A DNA stretch of 47,080 nucleotides from Nostoc sp. NMS4 (GTDB taxonomy: Bacteria; Cyanobacteriota; Cyanobacteriia; Cyanobacteriales; Nostocaceae), in assembly GCF_017115095.1 (NCBI RefSeq), contig NZ_JABXKI010000223.1:1-47080 (forward strand), read 5' to 3'. The stretch's first letter is position 1. The number at the start of each line of letters is the position of its first letter. The notes beneath the pieces are model-generated. The model worked only from the letters and a program-made list of their open reading frames with translations. It was not told the DNA's origin and ran no database searches. Shown here piece after piece: positions 41,074-47,080 of this stretch. A program made the translations under genes and the position numbers.

Positions 41074-42483
41074 GTGATGACGGATTTTATTGAATCAAAT
41101 TTAAATGTTGAGGGTGGACAACCTCAACTGAGTTTGAGTAAAGATGCTGCGCGTACTTTGTCCACGACGACCAAATCTGCACCGCAGACAAAGGAAATTA
41201 CCTCGCGGTGGTTATTGAAGATGTTGCCGTGGGTGCAGACGAAGGGTGGGACTTATCGGCTGAACCGTCGGTTGATCTATACAGTGGGTGATGGGCGGTT
41301 GAGTTTTTCTAACACCGGAGCCGAGGTGCAGGTGATTCCCCAAGAACTTGGTGAGTTGCCCTTGCTGCGAGGGTTTGAAGATACCGAGGTGCTGAGGGCG
41401 TTGGCCAGCCGGTTTGTTCAGCAGGAGTTCGCACCTGATGATATCATCGTCCAGTCAGGTCAGCCAGCCAATCAGCTTTTCTTAATCGCACATGGCAAGG
41501 TGAACAAGATTGGTGTTGGCAAGTATGATGAGCAGCCTTTATTGGATATGCTAGCTGACGGTGATTATTTTGGCGATCGCATCTTGCTAGAATCAGACAG
41601 CAGTTGGAAGTTCACGATCAAGGCTGTAACCAGATGCACAGTATTGGCGCTACCACAACAGGCATTTCGGGAACTGCTCAACCAGTCCCAGGCTTTACAG
41701 GCTCAGGTTGAGCAGTTTCGGACTCGTGGCGAACAACCACAAAACAAGTACGGAGAAGCTGCGATCGCGTTGTCAACTAGTCATAGCACAGAGACGACGT
41801 TACCGGGAACATTTGTTGACTACGAACTCTCACCCCGCGAATATCAGTTAAGCATTGCTCAAACTATGTTGCGAGTAAGTACTCGCGTTGCGGATCTCTA
41901 CAATCAACCGTACAACCAGACTGAGGAACAATTGCGGCTGACGATTGAGGCATTGCGGGAACGTCAAGAATACGAGTTGATCAACAACCGCGAATTTGGA
42001 TTGTTGCACAACGCCGACCTCAAACAGCGCATCTACACCCGCAACGGTCCCCCCACTCCCGATGACCTGGATGAATTAGTCACCCGTCGGCGGAAGTCGA
42101 GGTTCTTCCTGGCTCATCCCCGGACTATTGCAGCCTTCGGTCGCCAGTGCAACCGTCGAGGTATCTATCCAGACACCATCGACATGGATGGGAGCAAAAT
42201 AATCACGTGGCGCAATGTACCGATTCTTCCCTGTAACAAGATCCCGATTACCAAGAATCAGACCAGTTCTATCCTTGTACTCCGCACTGGTGAGAAAGAT
42301 CAAGGCGTGATTGGCTTACATCAAACTGGTATCCCGGACGAATACCAACCCAGTTTGTCCGTCCGATTCATGGGTATCAGCGAAAAGGCGATTATCTCCT
42401 ACCTCGTCACAGCCTACTACTCCGCAGCTGTCCTCGTCCCCGACGCACTCGGCATTCTGGAAGACGTGGAAATCGGTTTGTAA
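41074..42483 (+). CDS. cnbB: Family 2B encapsulin-type shell protein with cNMP-binding-like domain, copy 2
   Basis: 469 residues, collinear with and closely similar to the previous gene along the whole length; the last 50 residues are almost identical. The binding-domain cassette reads [10 protein letters not shown]...SSWKFTIKA: the Glu of the usual FGE motif is Arg and the phosphate-binding Arg is Trp, so canonical cAMP binding is unlikely. Two shell paralogues beside one cargo gene fit a two-component encapsulin. Divergence is concentrated in the binding domain and the segment near 345-360 ([14 protein letters not shown] against [14 protein letters not shown]). Start at 41074 or the adjacent ATG 41077, with GAGGA upstream. 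Confidence 0.85.
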   Translation: MMTDFIESNLNVEGGQPQLSLSKDAARTLSTTTKSAPQTKEITSRWLLKMLPWVQTKGGTYRLNRRLIYTVGDGRLSFSNTGAEVQVIPQELGELPLLRGFEDTEVLRALASRFVQQEFAPDDIIVQSGQPANQLFLIAHGKVNKIGVGKYDEQPLLDMLADGDYFGDRILLESDSSWKFTIKAVTRCTVLALPQQAFRELLNQSQALQAQVEQFRTRGEQPQNKYGEAAIALSTSHSTETTLPGTFVDYELSPREYQLSIAQTMLRVSTRVADLYNQPYNQTEEQLRLTIEALRERQEYELINNREFGLLHNADLKQRIYTRNGPPTPDDLDELVTRRRKSRFFLAHPRTIAAFGRQCNRRGIYPDTIDMDGSKIITWRNVPILPCNKIPITKNQTSSILVLRTGEKDQGVIGLHQTGIPDEYQPSLSVRFMGISEKAIISYLVTAYYSAAVLVPDALGILEDVEIGL

Positions 42484-42561
42484 CTTTTTTTGGGTGAAAT
42501 ATGAGTCAATTTTGGTAAACTTTCAGTTACCCTGAAACTCATAACTCACCACTCAGGACTA

Positions 42562-44115
42562 ATGCAAGATAGGCAAGAACAAATTTCGCAAGTGGTAGTG
42601 ACTGCTGGGCAGATGCGCGATATCGAAAAGCGGATCTTTGCAGAGGGAATGCCTGTAGTTGCTTTGATGGAAAAGGTGGCGGGATTAATTGCCCGTCGCA
42701 TTCCAGAAATTTCTTCAAACACCCCTTTTTTAAGGGGATCTCGTGTGGGAATTCTTGTCGGCCCCGGTCATAATGGCGGCGATGCTTTAGTCGTAGCCCG
42801 TGAATTACACTTTCGCGGGTATGAGATTTGGATTTATTCTCCTTTTTCTAAACTTAAAGAATTAACTTCGCTGCACTTGCAATATGCTCAAAGTTTGGGC
42901 ATTCCAATTTATCAAACAATTGAGCAACTGCCAGATTCTAATTTGTTAATTGATGGCTTGTTTGGGCTTGGTTTAGAAAGAAATCTGACCGATCCCATTG
43001 CCTCTGCAATTAATCAGCTAAATGAATTATCTGTACCGATTTATAGTATCGATTTACCTTCAGGTTTACACACCGATACAGGTGAAGTATTGGGAACTGC
43101 TATTCGCGCTACTCACACATTTTGCTTAGGTTTATGGAAACTCGCTTTCTTCCAAGATCAAGCGTTGGAATATCTTGGTAAAGCTGAGTTAATCGATTTT
43201 GATATTCCTTTAGCTGATGTAGAAGCTGTTCTCCAAGATGCACCTAAAATTAAACTTATTACACGAACAAAAGCACTTGCTACTTTACCTTTACCCCGTC
43301 CAGCAGTTACTCACAAATATAAGGAAGGACATTTACTGCTGATTTGCGGTTCGCGGCGCTATGCAGGTGGAGCAATTTTAACTGGTTTAGGTGCAAGGGC
43401 AAGTGGTGTGGGGATGCTTTCGATCGCAGTACCCGAATCCCTGAAATCTCTTTTGGTGTCACACTTGCCAGAAGCGCTAATTGTCGGTTGTCCAGAGACG
43501 GAAACTGGAGCGATCGCTCACCTAAATTTACCAGAAAAGACCGATCTGAGTTCCTTTAATGCGATCGCTTGTGGCCCCGGTTTAACACGAGATGCGACTC
43601 CCATTGTGCAAGAAGTAATTAAAAGCGATCGCCCTCTAATTCTCGATGCCGATGGTTTAAATATCTTGGCACAAATGGGAGCGATCGCCACATTAAAAAA
43701 ACGCCAAACAGTAACCATACTCACACCCCACACTGGCGAATTTGAGCGATTGTTTCCTGATGTCGCCGATGCCAAACATGACAGAGTGAAAGCAGTACAA
43801 GAAGCTGCCGCGCAAAGTGAGGCGATAGTATTGTTGAAAGGGGCGAGAACTGCGATCGCAAACCCTCAAGGTGACGTTTGGATTGTTCCTGAAAGCACAC
43901 CCGCCTTAGCCCGTGGCGGTAGCGGCGACGTGTTAACTGGGTTACTGGGCGGATTGTTAGCGCAAGCAACAACTAAACAGATTCCTGTAGAAGAGATAGT
44001 GGCAACTGCTGCATGGTGGCATTCACAAGCAGGTATATTAGCCGCCCAAGAGCGTACCGAATTGGGTGTAGATGCGTTTACATTGACACAATATTTGCTA
44101 AAAACTCTAACTTAG
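42562..44115 (+). CDS. nnr: Bifunctional NAD(P)HX epimerase/dehydratase
   Basis: 517 residues, the normal length of the fused repair enzyme that restores NAD(P)H from its hydrated form. N-terminal YjeF-type epimerase domain (about 10-215) with GPGHNGGDALVVARELHFRG; C-terminal ADP/ATP-dependent dehydratase domain (about 235-510) with GGSGDVLTGLLGGLLAQ near 452. Housekeeping gene in HIP1-rich, AT-richer DNA, so it marks the right edge of the accessory region. ATG 42562, 78 bp after the shell gene; no link in function to the geosmin operon is implied. Confidence 0.95.
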   Translation: MQDRQEQISQVVVTAGQMRDIEKRIFAEGMPVVALMEKVAGLIARRIPEISSNTPFLRGSRVGILVGPGHNGGDALVVARELHFRGYEIWIYSPFSKLKELTSLHLQYAQSLGIPIYQTIEQLPDSNLLIDGLFGLGLERNLTDPIASAINQLNELSVPIYSIDLPSGLHTDTGEVLGTAIRATHTFCLGLWKLAFFQDQALEYLGKAELIDFDIPLADVEAVLQDAPKIKLITRTKALATLPLPRPAVTHKYKEGHLLLICGSRRYAGGAILTGLGARASGVGMLSIAVPESLKSLLVSHLPEALIVGCPETETGAIAHLNLPEKTDLSSFNAIACGPGLTRDATPIVQEVIKSDRPLILDADGLNILAQMGAIATLKKRQTVTILTPHTGEFERLFPDVADAKHDRVKAVQEAAAQSEAIVLLKGARTAIANPQGDVWIVPESTPALARGGSGDVLTGLLGGLLAQATTKQIPVEEIVATAAWWHSQAGILAAQERTELGVDAFTLTQYLLKTLT

Positions 44116-44181
44116 TCAAATTCCTTGTCTGGGAACGAGGAAACTCCAGCAAGCTGCTCGACACTTTTTCTAAAATCATTG

Positions 44182-44547
44182 CTACAGTGTGGATTCAGAC
44201 AGCAAGCCAGACATATCTAATAGTCGTCCAGACCAAACACTAGATTTTTCTGCAACTTCAGTGCGTGTTTGATCATCAGACAAAATATTATCAAAAATTA
44301 ATCTCCATCGTTCTAGTTGAACTTGAATATTAACTAGTTCTTCGGCATATTCCGGTTCAATTTCTCCTGCTGTCCATTCAATGAACCACAGAGTTTCATC
44401 TGTTACACTCTCAACAGCTTCTCTATAATCGGTGTTACAAAATGTTCTAAGCCTCGCTAAATTGGAAGCTATGTGTCCTAAGCGAGTTGATGTATTGTCA
44501 CTTTGAAAACGCACTTGTTTTTTATCTAAATTCTGGTTTATATCCAC
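44182..44547 (-). CDS. Conserved hypothetical protein, mostly helical
   Basis: About 121 residues with no domain I can name. It looks soluble and helical (RLGHIASNLARLRTF, LVNIQVQLERWRLIFDNIL), with no signal peptide or membrane segment. It overlaps the end of the DUF5674 gene by about 26 bp on the same strand, so the two are probably co-translated. TTG 44550 and the adjacent GTG 44547 are both possible starts; GGAG is better spaced for the GTG. It runs convergent to nnr with 66 bp between the stop codons. Confidence 0.6.
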   Translation of the reverse strand: MDINQNLDKKQVRFQSDNTSTRLGHIASNLARLRTFCNTDYREAVESVTDETLWFIEWTAGEIEPEYAEELVNIQVQLERWRLIFDNILSDDQTRTEVAEKSSVWSGRLLDMSGLLSESTL

Positions 44548-44872
44548 CAATTAACTCCTGAGTGATTTTTTTAACTTGTTCACGAATTTCTGTTTCTTGA
44601 ATAATCATCGAACGATTGTTCTGACTGGGACGAATGTTAATAATAGATTCATAAGCTATCGATTGGTCAAAGGGAGTCCAATCAGCACCCCAAATATCTC
44701 GCTGTCTACTACCATCTTCGAGCAATACTGCTTCACATTCAGAGTGTCTTTCTCCTCCTCCAGCCAGAATTTGTTTTTCAATGTCTACTGCAACTTTAAT
44801 GTAAATTTTTAAAGTTTGCAGCATTTGCTCAACTTGTTCCAATGTCGCTCTTGTCTTGATAATCAGTACCAA
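44522..44872 (-). CDS. DUF5674 family protein
   Basis: About 116 residues. Recognisable family segments: RATLEQVEQML, IYIKVAVDIEKQILAGGGERH, AVLLEDGSRQRDIWGADW and INIRPSQNNRSM. Function is unknown; the conserved GGG-H and IWGADW blocks suggest a small fold with a conserved acidic/His patch. The frame is open back to 44983, but family members begin near the VLIIKTRA strand, so the TTG at 44872 (behind a GGGGTGA stretch) is preferred over ATG 44983, which would overlap the larC stop. It forms a small minus-strand operon with the next gene downstream. Confidence 0.7.
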   Translation of the reverse strand: MVLIIKTRATLEQVEQMLQTLKIYIKVAVDIEKQILAGGGERHSECEAVLLEDGSRQRDIWGADWTPFDQSIAYESIINIRPSQNNRSMIIQETEIREQVKKITQELIGGYKPEFR

Positions 44873-44961
44873 AATTTCACCCCTACCTATAACAATCTTG
44901 GTAAATTTGCCAAATTGGGATGCTCCTTTCCCAGTCTTTGATCGAGAACGAGGAATTGGGA

Positions 44962-46248
44962 TCAGGTGTTGACTAAATACCAACGCTGTAACGCCAACCG
45001 TTGAATTTCGCGCCAGGGAATATTATGTTTTCGGGCTAAGTCTGCACAATCTTCATATTCTGGCTGCACATTTGCAATAACTTTTTCTGGCGATCGCCCT
45101 TTCCATGCTATCTTGACACGCACCTTGCCATATTCCGTTTCCACTTGTTGAATTTCTCGTTGTAAAATGGCGCGTTGCTGAGTTGTTCGCCGAATGCCTA
45201 AAGTTGTAGTTTCGCGGAATATGACGGCTTCACAACTGAGTAAATTTTCTGGATGACAAATCACAGTTAGCAAAATTCCCGAACGCGACTTTTTCATACC
45301 GATCGCTTGGGTAAAAACATCCAGCGCACCAGCTGCAAATAACGCCTCAAACGTATAGCCGATCGCTTGTGGACTTAAATCATCAATTTGGGTTTCTAAT
45401 ACCGAGATGGTTTCCAAATTTGAGCTAGTTTCTTCAGAATCACTGAAATTTGACTGTAAACTTGCACTTTCACCCAACCAGAGGCGTAAAATATTGGGAA
45501 TGGGTAAATTTATGCTTCCTGCTCCCAGTCCTATCTGCTTGATAGCGATCGCAGGTGGCGAACCAAAATCTCTTGCCAAAGTAGTGGCGATCGCGGCTCC
45601 TGTTGGTGTTACTAATTCTCTATCAATGCCATTACTATAAACTGGACAACCCCGCATTTCCCACAGCTTTAATACGGCTGGGACTGGTACTGCCATCTGA
45701 CCATGTGCAGCCCGAACAGTACCGCCACCAGTCGGAAACGCCGAGCAGTAAAGTAGGGGAAATCCTTGCTCATTGCTCTCAATTCCCAACCAATCCAACC
45801 CCAGGCAAGTACCCACAATATCTACAATCGCATCTATAGCACCTACCTCATGAAAATGAACTTTTTCAGGAGAAATGCCATGCACCGCCCCTTCCGCCAC
45901 CGCTAACTGCCGGAATACCGCCAAACTCCAAGCTTCTGCCCGTGATGGCAACTGAGCTTTGAGAATCATCTGCTCTATTTCTGGCAAGTGGCGAGTGCGA
46001 TCGTGACTGTGTTCGCCATCGTGGTGATGATGGTGATGGCGATCGTCTACTAAATCCACATGGACTTTAGTCGCCTGCTGGCCATTACGTTGGACAAGTT
46101 CTGCCCTTAACTGATATCCCTGTTCAATACCCAACCCATTGAGTTTTTCAATTAAATACTCCACAGGAACACCCAAACTTACCAAAGCACCCAGGCACAT
46201 ATCACCAGAAATTCCTGTCGGACATTGAAGATAAGCGATTTTATTCAT
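44962..46248 (-). CDS. larC: Nickel-pincer cofactor biosynthesis protein LarC
   Basis: 428 residues from ATG 46248. LarC inserts nickel into the pyridinium-bis-thiocarboxylate mononucleotide cofactor used by lactate racemase and relatives. Family landmarks: N-terminal YLQCPTGISGDMCLGALVSLGVP, a His-rich metal loop (DDRHHHHHHDGEHSHD), FHEVGAIDAIVDIVG, and GRSPEKVIANVQPEYEDC near the C-terminus. It is a single uninterrupted frame. The frame also has ATG 46269, but MNKIAYLQC at 46248 fits the family better and avoids translating the repeat upstream. Divergent from the 46415 gene. Confidence 0.9.
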   Translation of the reverse strand: MNKIAYLQCPTGISGDMCLGALVSLGVPVEYLIEKLNGLGIEQGYQLRAELVQRNGQQATKVHVDLVDDRHHHHHHDGEHSHDRTRHLPEIEQMILKAQLPSRAEAWSLAVFRQLAVAEGAVHGISPEKVHFHEVGAIDAIVDIVGTCLGLDWLGIESNEQGFPLLYCSAFPTGGGTVRAAHGQMAVPVPAVLKLWEMRGCPVYSNGIDRELVTPTGAAIATTLARDFGSPPAIAIKQIGLGAGSINLPIPNILRLWLGESASLQSNFSDSEETSSNLETISVLETQIDDLSPQAIGYTFEALFAAGALDVFTQAIGMKKSRSGILLTVICHPENLLSCEAVIFRETTTLGIRRTTQQRAILQREIQQVETEYGKVRVKIAWKGRSPEKVIANVQPEYEDCADLARKHNIPWREIQRLALQRWYLVNT

Positions 46249-46414
46249 AATAAATTTGTCATTAGTCATTAGTCATTAGTCATTAGTCATTGGGCATTGG
46301 GCATGGGGCATTGGTTATTAATTCTTCTCCCTCATCTCCCTCATCTCCCTTGTCTCCCTTGTCTCCCTTGTCTCCCTTGTCTCCCCCATCTCCCCCCTCC
46401 CCACTCACCGAGTT
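46249..46414. repeat. Two tandem repeats between divergent genes
   Basis: A 7-bp unit ATTAGTC repeats about four times at 46261-46288 and decays into GGGCATT words. A 9-bp unit (CTTGTCTCC with CTCATCTCC and CCCATCTCC variants) repeats seven times at 46331-46393. Both lie in the divergent promoter region of larC and the 46415 gene. A minus-strand frame here only translates the repeat as Gly-Asp-Lys/Glu triplets. Confidence 0.8.
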
Positions 46415-47074
46415 ATGGCAAAAATTTTCCCAGTTCATCCGGATAATCCTCAAACTCGCCGAATAGAGGAAATAAAGTCGGCGCTCTCTAGTGGCGCAGT
46501 CATGCTTTACCCTACTGATACAGTTTATGCGATCGGTTGTGATTTGAATGCTAAGTCGGCGGTAGAACGAGTGCGGCAAATTAAACAGCTAGCAAACGAT
46601 AAACCATTGACATTTTTATGTCCCTCGCTTTCAGATGTGGCAACTTATGCCTTCGTAAGTGACACAGCCTATCGGATTATGAAACGCCTGATTCCAGGGC
46701 CATACACGTTTTTGCTCCCAGCTACAAAATTAGTACCGCGATTGGTGCAAAGCCCCAAGCGGAAAACTACTGGAATTAGAGTACCAAACCATACTGTGTG
46801 TTTGGAGTTGCTGGCAGCCTTGGGTAATCCGATTATTTCAACTTCAGCACATCTGCCACCAGATGAAGCTGATAATGGCATAGTTCGGATAGATCCAGAA
46901 ATTGTTCAGTCGCGGGTAGAGTTATTTGATCGTTTGGACAAGTTGGTAGACATAATTGTAGACACTGGCGAGGAACCTACTTATGAAGTATCTACCATCT
47001 TGGATATGACTGGAGAGGAAGCAGCAATTATACGGAGGGGTTTAGGTTGGGAAGCAGCAGCAGCATGGGTATAA
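46415..47074 (+). CDS. YrdC/Sua5-family threonylcarbamoyl-AMP synthase-like protein
   Basis: 219 residues, YrdC domain only, without the extra Sua5 domain. Motifs: LYPTDTVYAIGCD near 30-42, RVRQIKQLANDKPLTFLCP, PGPYTFLLPATKLVP, TTGIRVPNH and PIISTSAHLP. The family makes threonylcarbamoyl-AMP for the t6A modification of tRNA; the single-domain form could be TsaC or the less characterised YciO. Complete: the stop codon is 6 bp before the end of the window. Expression is driven from the repeat-filled divergent intergenic region. Confidence 0.9.
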   Translation: MAKIFPVHPDNPQTRRIEEIKSALSSGAVMLYPTDTVYAIGCDLNAKSAVERVRQIKQLANDKPLTFLCPSLSDVATYAFVSDTAYRIMKRLIPGPYTFLLPATKLVPRLVQSPKRKTTGIRVPNHTVCLELLAALGNPIISTSAHLPPDEADNGIVRIDPEIVQSRVELFDRLDKLVDIIVDTGEEPTYEVSTILDMTGEEAAIIRRGLGWEAAAAWV

Positions 47075-47080
47075 AAATTC

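Noticed and set aside
39393-42483. Crp/Fnr-type transcription regulators
   Set aside because: A cNMP-binding-like domain is present but there is no helix-turn-helix; the C-terminal half is the conserved shell-type region.
46283-46579. 98-residue minus-strand frame rich in Gly-Asp-Lys/Glu
   Set aside because: It is the translation of the 9-bp tandem repeat and overlaps the start of the YrdC-family gene.

Overview
The window looks like a heterocystous, Nostoc-type cyanobacterium. The DNA is AT-rich, GCGATCGC (HIP1-type) octamers recur, typical cyanobacterial intergenic repeat families are present, and the housekeeping genes at the right end (bifunctional Nnr, LarC, DUF5674, YrdC/Sua5 family) look cyanobacterial. 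No rRNA, tRNA, CRISPR array or insertion sequence with a transposase was seen.

Positions 653-36275 hold one co-directional biosynthetic cluster of twelve genes, a lipopeptide NRPS/PKS hybrid. Gene order gives this assembly line: fatty acyl-AMP ligase-ACP-C; MycE-like O-methyltransferase; TauD-type hydroxylase; I-A(Asp)-PCP-C-A(Gly)-PCP-C-TauD; class I methyltransferase; I-A(Asp)-PCP; KS-AT; ACP-aminotransferase-C-A(Val)-PCP-C; TauD-type hydroxylase; I-A(His-like)-PCP-thioester reductase; free class III aminotransferase; MbtH-like protein. Here I means a degenerate condensation-like domain that has lost HHxxxDG. A second C-family domain of this kind sits directly before each A domain that is paired with a hydroxylase. 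This matches the interface-domain logic of siderophore beta-hydroxylases (IbetaH-Asp and IbetaH-His). The predicted product is a fatty-acylated peptide with two beta-hydroxy-Asp and one beta-hydroxy-His, that is three bidentate ligands, a hexadentate and probably photoreactive iron chelator. It would belong to the wider class of cyanobacterial beta-hydroxyaspartate lipopeptide siderophores (cyanochelins) but adds a beta-amino polyketide unit and reductive release.

Positions 36976-42483 hold a second system in visibly more GC-rich DNA: a two-domain geosmin synthase followed by two paralogous shell proteins of the family 2B encapsulin type (cNMP-binding-like domain inserted in an HK97-type shell protein; known in odour operons as cnb genes). 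The cyclase carries two copies of a GPTGLGTSA(A/R)RI motif, one after each cyclase domain, which are candidate shell-targeting tags.

Positions 42562-47074 are ordinary chromosome: nnr; then, on the minus strand, larC, a DUF5674 gene and a conserved hypothetical gene; then a divergent YrdC/Sua5-family gene. Intergenic spaces are full of repeats. They include an intact MITE-like element (402-585, 18-bp perfect terminal inverted repeats, 5-bp target duplication) just upstream of the first biosynthetic gene.
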